Below, in pieces: positions 9,788 to 21,500 of a DNA stretch of 64,000 nucleotides. Source of the stretch: Blepharisma japonicum (lineage: Eukaryota; Ciliophora; Heterotrichea; Heterotrichida; Blepharismidae); NCBI GenBank assembly GCA_949751835.1, contig CATKHK010000036.1:248001-312000 (forward strand). The letters run 5' to 3'. The position numbers and the translations under genes were made by a program. Below the pieces are notes generated by a model that worked only from the letters and a program-made list of their open reading frames with translations, did no database searches and was not told the origin of the DNA. Every line of letters starts with the position of its first letter. Position 1 is the stretch's first letter.

Positions 9788-12700
9788 TTAGGGCATAAAG
9801 TTAGTCCTGAACTGCGACATCATCATTGATGGATCCATGAACCCTCCTCCCATTGTTCCGAAGCCTGTCATCGGCATGCTAGGCATGATTGCGGGCACTG
9901 ATCCAAGCCCTGGCATAACCATTTGCATGGCATCCATAGCTTCAAGCGGTGCCCTCATCTGCGCCTCTGCCTTTTCTTCTTCTTTCTTTTCTTTCGCCAC
10001 TGATTTCTTCTCCAAATTCGTGATCCTGTTATTCATATCCTTCATAGTCTGTATGAAATACGGCATAGCAAAGTCAAAGTACCCAGCCCTCCAAGATAAT
10101 TCTAGAATAATATCAGGCGGGATAAATGAATAGCACACATAAGTGCATGCGCAAAAGGCTTCTTTGTCCCTGATCTGTATGAAGTATTTCAAAAGTTCTT
10201 CCGCAAGCTCAGGGGACTTGCTTTCCTGGACTGTTTCCATGGCGTCTCCAAAGACTTGGTCGTTTTTGCTGATCGCTAATGACTGTGGGTATCTTTGGTT
10301 AATTCTGTATAAATAAGCAGAAATTCTTCTCATTTCCACCAGTGGGTGGCGTTCTAAGATTTTAGCTAATCCTAATTGGTCGAAACTGTCAAAGCTGATT
10401 ACGGACTGTCTGAGAGTTTCATAGTCTTCTTGTTCAATTAAAATTTCGTTGACTGCATCATTTACTTGAGCAACGTTGTACATCTGTACCGATTGAAGCC
10501 AAGGAAGGCACAAGGCAAGATGTCCAGCTCTTCTTAAAACTTGAACTGCTTTAGCATGATCAATCTTGGCTGAAATATTCCTTAAGAGGTCGTTAATAAG
10601 CATAGGCTGCTCTTCAAGATAGAAAATCATGGCTCTGAAGAACAAGTCTTGGTTTGATGCTTTTTGGATCACATCAGTGAAGATTTCGTGGGTCCATGCC
10701 TTAGGAGAATGGTCAATCATAGTGACGAGTGCATTATCAAATTCGTCATATTTTACGTATAAGAAAACAGCTTCTGACCACCTTCTGAATCTTTCACAAG
10801 CTCTAAGAAGCTTAGGAATATTTAGCCTTTGGTAGTAGTTCTTGCAGTGCTCCATAAGTTTCTTTGGTCTGTACTTGGCATATAAAATTCCGAGCTCTGT
10901 GAAGATGCCTTGGTGGGCTCTTTCACTTGCCATTCCACTTTCTAAGAGGGCAATAAGTTCATCTGGGTATCCATAGTGCTCATAATGTCTGATAATGTCT
11001 TCTAAATGGTCAGGATGAGTAATGATATTTAGCCCAGCCATCATAGCGAGCTTGAATTCCTTGTTAGCTACACATGCGAAGTTCACTTCTTTCCAGACTT
11101 TAGGGTTATTAGCGCTCTTTGCGGCTTCCATTGCTTCCATAAATCTCTTAAGCTTCACTAAACAGCTGGCCAATCTAGCATAGTTATTGGTGCTTGCAAA
11201 TAGAATTCTGGCTGCTTCATAGAGTTTTTCATCAAAGCACCTGTCTCCGACTTTTCCAATGTCAGCCTGATTGCTATTGGCAATGAATTCTTCGATTTCG
11301 TTTAGCATGTCGCATTTTGCTAATGCAAACAGAAGTTCGGTATCAACAATAGGGTCTTTTTGGTTCAACTGTTGGCTTCTGGCAAGCATCAAAAATTTAA
11401 TGAGCTTAACAAAGGACTGGTTTCTTTCTGCAGCTGCAATCACAAGCTGGTAGCTGCTTGCATCCTTTGCTTTGATGTAGGATTCAATTGCATCGTCAAC
11501 TAAGTCAGCATCTAATTGGGCACGTCCAAGTCTTGACCAGACTTCAGGGCTGGCAACTCTTTCAGCGAATTCTGAAGCTCTTTCTAAATGTCCAATATGG
11601 CCGAGAAGCACTTCAATAGCTTCTGCATTCATACCAGCTTTTCTATAAATCAAAAAGGCTTCTTCAGCTAGTCCATGCTGTGAAAGAGCATATTGGGCAA
11701 TTTCAGGGGCGTCGTAGTTGTCAAGTCTATTGATATAATCTACAACACGAGTTGGTTCAGCTTTGATGGCTGTTACAAGGAGCATGTTTTGAAGATTCTT
11801 GTTCTTAGAGAAATCTGACTTGTGAAGGACAATTTTTTCAAGCAATTCCATAAGTTCCTTTTGCAGTTCAGCTTTAAGGAATGATTTTACAGTGATAGAG
11901 ACTTCTTCAGCATCTTTGCTATCAGGTAAAGCTGACGCAATAACTTGATCAATAACGCTTCTTCTATGTTGGTTTTCAGTTGACAGCACCTTTGCCCATA
12001 ATTCTAAGTTCTTTCTTTCCACAAGATATCTGGCTTGTGCTCTGTACATTGAGTTTTTATTTGTCAATTCAATAAGCTCGTCATCACATTCTCCCCAAGC
12101 TCTTGTATAAGCCTTAACAGCAAGGTCTGCGTTTCTTTCTTCGCAGTATTTTCCTACTATTTTCGAGTCATAGTATTGGTTTCTTATCAAAAAGTCTTCA
12201 GGATCTCTGTTGATGTCAATATAAATCTTAGCCAAAGCTGTGTGGATTGCTGGCTCTTGGTTTCCTTCTCTGTCTCTGTCTTCAAGCCATGACTGAATAA
12301 TCCTAAGTCTGTTTCTTTTCTCCATTTCTTCTATAAGTGGTTGTGAAGGACAGCTTGCTCTTAAGGTGTTTAATATTTGCTTTATATAGGATTCATCTGC
12401 ATCAAGATCTGCTAATGTTCCAAGGACAACTGGGGCAGCTTTAGGGTTCAGCTTAATTAAGTAGACGTCAATGTATTTGGTTAAAGCATTCTTATAAAGG
12501 TATCTAGTGAGTTCTTCACCGAATCCGTGGATATCGCACAAATATATAAGTGGTCTAGGGTCTGGCAATTTGATTTCTTTTAAGAAGTCTTTAACCTTGA
12601 CAGGGTCATAGAATTTGGTTTCTCTGATAACTCTTTCCACTTCTTTGCTTTGGTTTAGTTTGGCTGCAGCTTCAATATACTTGAAATAAACATCAGGGTC

Positions 12701-14899
12701 TTCAGTAAAGTTCAGAACAGAGCCTAAAAAGAAGAAAAGCCCATCATAGCTTCCGAAGCTTTCAAACATCTGAATTAGTGCAGGAATCGTGACTTCTGCG
12801 TGATATTTGATTGCAGTTTGGACCACAATTTGCAGGTTGGCTGCTCTATTACTTTTCATCATATCATATAAACATTGCAAAGCATTATTTGGAGTCATAT
12901 GCCCGAAGAAAGCGACTAAGAAATCTTGGTTAATTCCAGCTGCGTTCACGAGAACTCTTCTTATATCGTTGATATCGCGGTAGTTCTCTAAAGCTCTTTG
13001 GGCAAGACCAGCTTGTTCACAGAGTTGGGCAATTCTTATTTTATCATAATGGGAAAACATGTCAGTTTGGAAGATGGTTTCAGCCACTTGAGGAGCTTGG
13101 ATAATATTCATTTCTAATAATTTGGTCTGGAGGTGTCCTTGCTCTGGCAAGTCTTCTTTAAGGACTTCTAACAAGTAAGAAGTAGCACCTTGCAAGTTGT
13201 GCTGGGCTAAAAACAAGTCACTGACAGCGTTGATATCGACATTTTTTCCTGCTTGTTTAGCTACATTTAAAGCAGCTTCTGGATTAGTCATCATAAGGGA
13301 TCTAATGATTGACATATAGTCAGGAGCAATGTTATTTGCTTGGCAGTAAGCTCTAACTTTATCATATTGCCCTGTTTCGACCAAACCAACTAAAACTTTT
13401 TGAGGGTTTCCTACACGAGTGTTGACTTCTAATGCCAAATGAGGGTCGAATTCTCTTACCAAATCTCCTAGCTCTTCACTGCATTCAATTTTGTCTTGCT
13501 GAATCCAAGTCTGCAGGATTTGTTTTCTACCTTGTTGAAGCAAAGGTCTTGCAATTTCTAATGCTTCATATCTATTCAATTTCCCCATTTCTAAAAGAGT
13601 ACTGAAATAAGTCAGCATTGGATGAGGTTGGCCTGGAACTTGTGGAAGAGTCCTTAATCTGCTTATAGTTTCTTGGTTTCTTAATAAATTCCCAGGTGCA
13701 CCTGCAGCCATTTTAGCAGCTCCTTTAATATCTCCCTGTGCCATAAGTCTCCCAAACTGCTGTACAAACAAATCTTCACAGCCTGCAAGCTTGAATCTTT
13801 GAGCCAAGGTAAAGCTAATAGATGGGGCATCTGCAATATGTCTGCAGACATTGATAATAAAAGGCACCAAATTTGCTTCTTCTATAGCAATTCCTAATAC
13901 TTGTCCTCTTCTGTTTACTCCAAAGACAGCGTCTTGTCTAGAGCTTCTGCAAGTGACGAAGATGGTGTCTTCACAAAGTCTTGTTCTATATATTAGATTA
14001 GCACTGACTGTCTCGAATAAATAAAGATACCCAAACTTAGTGATCATTGCAATGACTCCATATTTTGATAACAAATGCATAGCAACTGGGAAATCATTGG
14101 GAGCTTCTGGTGGATATGACAATTCCATAGTGGCTTTGAATTTCTGTCCTGAAGCTGGTCTGTTAATCTCCATAACATGGACTCTGGAAATACCTTCAGT
14201 GGCCTTTTTCTCCACAAATGAGAAGCAAGTGACTGCTGGGCCGTCTTTGAGAGGGATTTCTCCAAAGCAGCCAGCATGGCCTTCTAAGATTTGCTGTTGC
14301 TGGCCACTAGTGAAATAAAGCTGCATGTGCCCATTAATGGTCTTTCCTCCGTCTGGAGTTGAGATAGCAGTCAGCAGACACCAGGATTCTGACTGATCAG
14401 TGGTATAGTTGATAATTTGAGCATTTCCTTCTAATGGGCCATTTCTGTCAAAAATTCTGACTGGGGTTTCTGCGCCTTCCATAGACCAATGATAAACTGT
14501 TCTGGTGGTAACGATTGCAAGCTTAGAAGCAGTTAGCCAGCGCCAGTAGACGATTTGTTCTGGGAAATCATGGACTTTTAGCTTTTGCTTGACATCAAGA
14601 TTGTAAACTTGGACGAAATGACCTCCTGAGCCTTCGTTTTTGGCTTTGAGAGCAATTATATTATGCTGAGGATTCATTATGGCCGCTTCAGCTTTCATAG
14701 GACGTCTCACGACGTTGTTGTTGTTTTGAAGCTCGACCACGACGACTTGTGCAGAGCCATCTTGCCCTTCATCTCGGATACAGATGTACTTTTCTGACTC
14801 CAGGGTAAGGAATCCAAAACGAAATGAAGAGGGATTGAGGCCTAGTGATTGAAGATCAGCTACGGGATAAACCCTGACTGGTAATTGCCCTTGCGCCAT
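9788..14899 (-). CDS. Clathrin heavy chain
   Basis: Structural subunit of the clathrin triskelion that coats endocytic and Golgi vesicles; 1,703 residues against about 1,675 in animals. The N-terminus (MAQGQLPVRVYPVADLQSLG) and the seven-bladed propeller region, with EKYICIRDEG and the IMNPQHNIIALKA segment, are typical. They are followed by the clathrin linker and the CHC repeats (for example EYAERV-like FAERVASPEVWSRLG, DANLVDDAI-like DADLVDDAIESYIKAKD), ending in the trimerisation part and a Met/Pro-rich tail. No intron and no internal TGA: every Trp is TGG, unlike many neighbours. The large antisense frames over it are shadows. Confidence 0.98.
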   Translation of the reverse strand: MAQGQLPVRVYPVADLQSLGLNPSSFRFGFLTLESEKYICIRDEGQDGSAQVVVVELQNNNNVVRRPMKAEAAIMNPQHNIIALKAKNEGSGGHFVQVYNLDVKQKLKVHDFPEQIVYWRWLTASKLAIVTTRTVYHWSMEGAETPVRIFDRNGPLEGNAQIINYTTDQSESWCLLTAISTPDGGKTINGHMQLYFTSGQQQQILEGHAGCFGEIPLKDGPAVTCFSFVEKKATEGISRVHVMEINRPASGQKFKATMELSYPPEAPNDFPVAMHLLSKYGVIAMITKFGYLYLFETVSANLIYRTRLCEDTIFVTCRSSRQDAVFGVNRRGQVLGIAIEEANLVPFIINVCRHIADAPSISFTLAQRFKLAGCEDLFVQQFGRLMAQGDIKGAAKMAAGAPGNLLRNQETISRLRTLPQVPGQPHPMLTYFSTLLEMGKLNRYEALEIARPLLQQGRKQILQTWIQQDKIECSEELGDLVREFDPHLALEVNTRVGNPQKVLVGLVETGQYDKVRAYCQANNIAPDYMSIIRSLMMTNPEAALNVAKQAGKNVDINAVSDLFLAQHNLQGATSYLLEVLKEDLPEQGHLQTKLLEMNIIQAPQVAETIFQTDMFSHYDKIRIAQLCEQAGLAQRALENYRDINDIRRVLVNAAGINQDFLVAFFGHMTPNNALQCLYDMMKSNRAANLQIVVQTAIKYHAEVTIPALIQMFESFGSYDGLFFFLGSVLNFTEDPDVYFKYIEAAAKLNQSKEVERVIRETKFYDPVKVKDFLKEIKLPDPRPLIYLCDIHGFGEELTRYLYKNALTKYIDVYLIKLNPKAAPVVLGTLADLDADESYIKQILNTLRASCPSQPLIEEMEKRNRLRIIQSWLEDRDREGNQEPAIHTALAKIYIDINRDPEDFLIRNQYYDSKIVGKYCEERNADLAVKAYTRAWGECDDELIELTNKNSMYRAQARYLVERKNLELWAKVLSTENQHRRSVIDQVIASALPDSKDAEEVSITVKSFLKAELQKELMELLEKIVLHKSDFSKNKNLQNMLLVTAIKAEPTRVVDYINRLDNYDAPEIAQYALSQHGLAEEAFLIYRKAGMNAEAIEVLLGHIGHLERASEFAERVASPEVWSRLGRAQLDADLVDDAIESYIKAKDASSYQLVIAAAERNQSFVKLIKFLMLARSQQLNQKDPIVDTELLFALAKCDMLNEIEEFIANSNQADIGKVGDRCFDEKLYEAARILFASTNNYARLASCLVKLKRFMEAMEAAKSANNPKVWKEVNFACVANKEFKLAMMAGLNIITHPDHLEDIIRHYEHYGYPDELIALLESGMASERAHQGIFTELGILYAKYRPKKLMEHCKNYYQRLNIPKLLRACERFRRWSEAVFLYVKYDEFDNALVTMIDHSPKAWTHEIFTDVIQKASNQDLFFRAMIFYLEEQPMLINDLLRNISAKIDHAKAVQVLRRAGHLALCLPWLQSVQMYNVAQVNDAVNEILIEQEDYETLRQSVISFDSFDQLGLAKILERHPLVEMRRISAYLYRINQRYPQSLAISKNDQVFGDAMETVQESKSPELAEELLKYFIQIRDKEAFCACTYVCYSFIPPDIILELSWRAGYFDFAMPYFIQTMKDMNNRITNLEKKSVAKEKKEEEKAEAQMRAPLEAMDAMQMVMPGLGSVPAIMPSMPMTGFGTMGGGFMDPSMMMSQFRTNFMP

Positions 14900-15546
14900 A
14901 ATAATTATACACCATATTTCAAAGCTTTGAATTGTGCAGAGTAGAATAGGAAAAGCTCTTAAAAGATGTATTTAAGAGGGAAGTTTAAAAAGTTCAAGTC
15001 TTAAATTTATTTTAAATTATTTGATTTTTATTTTATTATGAGGCTGAACTAATTTAATTGGTGTATACATATATATTCATACAAAGAATATTCAATTTTT
15101 TAGTTAGCTTTAAAATGATTGATCAGGAGAAAAATATTTTGCCTTAATAATTAATTGGAAATCATTATCTTTATTTTTATCTATGAACTATTCCTAAAAT
15201 ATTAAATATTTCTAAATAAATGGCAAAATTTTTCGAGCAATTAGAATATTAAAAGACAGTTTCAAAATAGGATAGCCGCTTATCTAATTCATAAATATTT
15301 GAAATCTAATTTGAAATTATATACTTTGAACTTGAAATTAAAATCAGACTCAGATATAAAATTAAGCTATTGTAAATTTGAATTTCATTTGATTTTGTCA
15401 AATTAATTTTAATTTTTGATTTTTATTAATTATACTTTGTTTAATATTAATATATTTAGACAATAAATATATTTTTAAGCAAAAAGTAATATTGATGAAT
15501 CTAATGCAAACTATTAACTAAAGTAGCTACTTTAAATAAAAATTAA
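14900..15546 (+). other. Divergent intergenic region, AT-rich
   Basis: About 650 bp between the divergent starts of the clathrin gene and the giant membrane-protein gene; it must carry both promoters. Very AT-rich with a run of short direct T/A-rich stretches near 15350-15480. No RNA gene or open frame was recognised. Confidence 0.55.
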
Positions 15547-18500
15547 ATGTCACCATTAGCTTTTCTCTTGATGTTGGCTCAAAGTTTTGCTTACTATATA
15601 AGCAGTGCCACAATTGACACGACACCGGTAAATTTAATTTAGATTTCAGCAGGAGGAACAACTACAATTCCAGTTACTTTAACAGATGATACAGGAACCT
15701 TATGCAGCTCGACCTCAATTAATTTGTATGCTTATCTAACAAATGGAAGTTCAAGTGTCGGTGCTTTTAAAGTGACAACATCATCATCTTGTACAGCTAC
15801 AATTACAACTACAGCAATATTAACGCCAGGTACTTATGATCTTAATGTTTGATGTGACACTTGCACAAGCTCAGGATCTTATAGCTCTGCAAGCTCAGCC
15901 TTAACAGTAAATGAAGTTCTTTCAAAAATGACGATTTCATTGAGTTCTTCAAGTACCACAGCTCAAACAGCTTTTGGATTATCTTCAATTCATTTGTATA
16001 ATCCTGATGGGAGTATTTATAGTTCATCTGCGGCGATTACATTTTCATTGCTTGATTCGAGCGCAACTCTTACTAATTCAGCAGGATCAACATCAACGCT
16101 AATTGATGGAGGGACACTCTCAGGTGTTTTTAAAATTGATAAAGCAGGGACTTATACAATCCAAGCTAAAACTGGCACTGTCTATGCTTATTCAGATCCA
16201 ATAACTATAGCAGTTGGCAGCGTTAACAGCATTACAATTGATACAATTTCTAGTCAAATCGTCAATAATGCTTTTACAATTACTTATTCATTATACGATG
16301 CAGGTGGAAATAAAGTAACAACAGATCCTGGAACAACTTTAACAGGATCTGGAGTAACTCAAATTTCACACACTGGTTTTTCGTACTCCGCTTATTGTAC
16401 TTCAACTGGATCGATAACTATAACTCTTACAAGCAATACTGTAATAACCCAGACTTCAACTTTTACTGTGAGTAATACAGAAGTTCAAATCACCTTACCG
16501 AACTCTATCGTAGTTGAAGGAGAAACCAATTTTCAATATAAAGTTCACCTTAATTATCAGCCTTCTGCAAACACAGTAATAACTATTTCTCCAGATGTGG
16601 CAACTCAATTCTCTCTTTCATCAACTTCACTTACATTCACATCAAGCAATTATGCAACGGATCAAACTGTGACTGTATCTGTATCAAAGACTTCAAATAG
16701 TAATTCTCAATGAACTAGCGCGATTACTCATACATCTAACATTCCAGCAAACTTTAAGTCTTCCTTTTCTGCTGTTTCAACAGCAGGAGTCCTGACTCTT
16801 ACAGTTTTTCATGAAATCACGCAAGCAGTTATAATTGATTCTGTTCCTGTTATGATTGAAGGAGGTGTTGGTGTGACCTATCATGTTTATCTTTCTCAAG
16901 CTCCTACAGCCGATGTTGTCATATCAATTTCATCTAGCGGTGGAGACTTAACGATTTCCACAACACCGCTTACATTTACATCAACTACTTGGGGCTCGTC
17001 AAACAAGCAATCAGTGACTATTACTGCTCCTTATTCAAGCTATAACACTGGAGGCATCAATTCATATACTCTTACTCATTCTATCACAACCGCTGACCCA
17101 TATTTTACAAACGCAGTAATTCTTCCAACTCCTTGCAATGCCTATGTCATCAAAAAGGATACATCAGCTGTTCTTATATCAGAATCAGTGGTCTTTCAAG
17201 AAGGCTTAACAGGATCATATAGCATAGTTCTTACAACTGAGCCACAAGACTCCGTCACAATTTCTCTTAGTTCTACTTCAACAATGATTTCATTCTCACC
17301 TACTTCTCTAGTGTTTTCTAAAAGTAATTATGATGTTCCTCAATCAATTTCTCTGAGCTCAGTTGAAGGAAGCTCTCCAAGAGGCTTACAATATTCAATA
17401 ACAATTACTCATACAGTTACTTCAGGAGACTCAAGCTATAATGGAATCACTCCTATCCCAGGAAGTGTAATCAAAGTCACTGCTGTCAACCCATGCAGAG
17501 GAGGTTTGTGGGCCTGGCCGCCTGGCACTGGAAAATGCAACTTATGTCCTAAAGGCTACAAATGCCCTACTTTATATGGGGATAAAGTTGCCTGCAACTC
17601 TAACCAGTATTCGCCACTTGGAGTATGGAATTGTATTGACTGCCCTCCTGGGCATTCTTGTGATGGAACTAATATGCCTAAACCCTGTGATATTGGGTAC
17701 ACTGCAGCTTGGGGCTCTGGAGTTTGTACAGCTTGCACTGGAGTTTCTTGCGACTTGCATGGACATGGGAGTGTTTCTGTTCCTGATGGAATGTATATAA
17801 GAGGAAATGGACACAGCTTATACCAATGCCCGCCTGGGTCAAAATGTACTGGAGGCTCTCACAGCACTTGCTCAAGTGGACAATACTCTCCACCTGGATC
17901 TTCTACATGTATTAGCTGTCCATCAGGTGCATATTGTCCTAATACAAGCAGCCCTCTTCCAATTTTATGCGATCCTTACAGCTTCTCTACAGGAGGAACT
18001 GATACTTGCCATTATTGTCCAATTGGCTATTCCTGTAATTCATCAGGTAAAACGGCATGCTCAAGCGGGGATGTTTCTTTGGAAGGCTGGATGGAGTGCT
18101 TAACTTGTGATGTTTTGTGCCATGGAGGAGGGTCCTCAAGTCAATGCAGCTGGGGTCAGTATCTAGATTCATCGAATACATGTCAGACATGCACTGCTGG
18201 CTACGAATGCGATGGGACGTACGAAAAGCCATGCCCATTAGGTTACTATTCTTCATCAGGAGCTTCAGGATGCATCAGATGCGCTATTGGAACTTATAGC
18301 AACACTATTGCTTCTACTTCATGCAGCACTCTATCAACAACTAAGTCCACAATAGCGAATATGGTTCACTTTGGAGAAATTGGATGCTATAGAGGCTCTA
18401 TTAAAAATTCTGGAGGCTATGCTTGCACTTCTTGTACTCCAGGAAATAATTGTGACGATCCGTTTACAACAGTGACATGCCCTAAAGGATATTTTTGTCC

Positions 18501-21500
18501 ATCTGTGCCTCTCTTCCAAAGCTCAGCGGCAACTCAAACTCCATGTCCAAGTGGCTATTATGCTGGAAGTACTGGTGGAAATAGTCTTAGTTCATGCACT
18601 TCATGTGCAGCAGGATACTATTGCACAGTAGCAAGTTCAGCTGGAGTTACCTGCCCTGTAGGCCATTATTGTCCCGCATTTACATCAATCCCTGACATGT
18701 TTCCTTGCCCTGAAGGATATTACAGAACCTCATCCTCAACGAATAGAGCTGCTTTAGCAGACTGCTCGCCTTGCACTCAAGGATTTTTCTGCCCAGAAGG
18801 AACAAGTATCCAATATCCATGCCCAGATGGCACGTGGTGTGCTGCTCAATCTCCTTATGTCAATTATTGTGCTGCAGGAACTACGTCAACAATGTCTGCT
18901 GCTTTTGCTAGCGCAAGTTGCTCCAGCTTAACTTGCGTAGCAGGATATTATTGCACCCCTGGATCCGCTCCTCTACCATGCCCAATTGGTACTTTTAACA
19001 TAAATACAGGAAAGGGATTTGTATGGGATGCCTGTACTTTTTGCACCTCAGGCTATGCTTGCAAACAAATGGGCCAGGCTGCAGCAACAACTACTAGCTG
19101 TGATCCAGGCTACTATTGCCCAGAAGGAACTGAGTTTGCCCGTCAATTTCCTTGCCCTGCAGGCTACTATTCAGACTTAACTTCTTTGGGTTTAGCAAGT
19201 GGATGCTCTACCACATGCACAGCTGGTAAATATTGTCCTCCAGGCACTGTTTCAACAACCCAGGTTTCTTGCCCTAGAGGCTACTATTGTTTGGCTGGGA
19301 CTGTGTTTAGTCACACAACCCCATGCAGTGCAGGCTCTTATTCTTGGTCAAGAGGAAATACTCAATCCTCAGACTGCACAAGTTGCTCTGCTGGCCGATA
19401 CTGTATTAGAGGAGCATCTCAAGTCTCTGGCTATTGCTCTCAAGGCTATTACTGTGCTTCAGGTTCCTCTTTGCCTGATGAATCAACTCAGCAATGCAGC
19501 GCTGGAAATTATCAACCATACTATAATGCAACCTCATCTACTGATTGCAAGACTTGTCCAGCTGGCAGCTTCTGTTGGGCTGGCTCTGCATTCCCTATTC
19601 TTTGCCCAGCAGGAACTTATTCTAGTGCTTCTACTACAAGTGATTCCAGCTGCACTTCTTGCACAGCAGGTCAATATTGCCCGCAAGGAACGGCTTCTGG
19701 ATCTCTCCTCAATTGCGCAGCTGGCTATTATTCAAATGCAGGTGCTTCTACATGCTCAATTTGCCCTAATGGATATTATTGCCTTGGATCCTCATCAGGG
19801 ACAACTTGTCCTGCAGGAAAATTCTGCCCAATAGGAACCAGTGTGGATCCAACATCAAATTCAAATTACGATTGCCCAGCTGGATATTATTGCGCCTCAG
19901 GCACGACAAGTCCTACTCCTTGCTCTGTTGGAACATATAATTCAAATACCGGAAGTTCAACCTCTAGCGCTTGCACAAGTGCCGATGCAGGCCAGTATTC
20001 TCTTCTTGGGTCATCTTCTGATATTGGCTACTGTGAGCCTGGATATTATTGCCCGTTAGGGTCAACTGGCCCATATCAATATCCTTGCCCTGCAGGACAA
20101 TACCGATTTACAAAAGGTGCCACTGCTTCAACTGACTGCTCTTCATGCACTGCTGGATATTATTGTCCTTTAGGTACTGCTTCCCCTATAATCTGCCCAA
20201 TTGGCTACTATTGCATATCTTCGAGTTCAACGCCTACTTTTTGTCCATCAGGAACTGTTGGGTTGTCTGAAGGCTTAACATCAAGTTCTTCCTGCACATC
20301 TTGTCCAACAGGGTCTTATTGCTCAACTCCAGGGCTCTTAGTTCCAGATGGTTCTTGCACTCAAGGATATTCGTGCAACTCAGGCAGCTCTTCATCTACT
20401 CCATCCACAACTGTTTGCACTGCAGGAGGATACTGCGAGCCAGGGTTTCCAGCAAAAAGGAATTGCCCTCCAGGCAGTTATAATCCCAATGCAGGTGCCA
20501 AAGATGTAAGTTGGTGTTTGCCATGCACAGCTGGATACTACTGTTTAGGAAGTGAATCAACTATTTCTTCGAACTTATGTGCCGCTGGATATTATTGTCC
20601 TACAGGCTCATTTTGGGAAAAGCAAAACATTACTCCTTCAGGCAGTTATACGACAACCAACCAATACACTTATACTCAATGTGCTCTTCCTCAGTATAAC
20701 CCTATCTATGCTCAGTCAGCCTGTATAAATTGTCCTCAAGGATTTTATTGTAATGCTAATGGTATGACTGACCCAATTGTTTGTCCTGTTGGCAGCTATT
20801 GCATTACCAATCAAAGTTATTATACTCAATGCCCTATTGGAACTTTCAATCCTAGGCTAGCTTTAACGCAGCAGGCTGACTGTTTATACTGCTTGCAAGG
20901 GTACTTTTGTCCAACTACAGGTCTTTCTTCTCTTTCTACCCGCAAATGTGACCCTGGATACTACTGTTATAGAGGAGCTACGGTTAATAAACCTAGCAAT
21001 GCAAATACTGCTAGTGGATACTACGGAATATGTCCAGCAGGCGCTTATTGCCCTCAAGGCAGTGCAGGCCCTATTGCATGTCCATCAGGATATATGAGGT
21101 CTGCTCAGCTTGGCACACAATCATCTGACTGCACACAATGCACTCAAGGTTACTACTGCACAAATGTAAATTCTACGACAACTACTGGGCAATGTGATGC
21201 TGGATTTTACTGCTTTGCAGGATCTAGGTGGCCAAGACCTTACATCATTGATGCATCCCATCAGCAATATTGTGCTGCAGGAAAGTACTGCTTAACAGGT
21301 TCATATGAGCCTACAGATTGTCCTTCGGGAACTTACCAAGATTTAGACTATCAGTCGACCTGCAACACATGCCCAGCAGGGTACTATTGCCCACAAGGGA
21401 CAAGTGACTATTCAACTCTTCCATGCCCAGCTGGCTATTATTGTCCTTCAGGAACTCAATATAGCAATCAGTATCCTTGCCCATCAGGAACCTATAACCC

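Noticed and set aside
14040-14318. Open frames antisense or off-frame to clathrin heavy chain
   Set aside because: Overlaps fully with strongly conserved clathrin sequence and has no recognisable protein features.
15350-15480. Possible mobile-element or IES remnant in AT-rich sequence
   Set aside because: No terminal inverted repeats, target duplications or transposase coding could be seen; the sequence matches the AT-rich background.
19199-19834. A 211-codon plus-strand frame inside the Cys-rich repeats
   Set aside because: It is an off-frame reading of the same repetitive codons, with no Cys pattern and no domain; the sense frame is continuous for over 12 kb.
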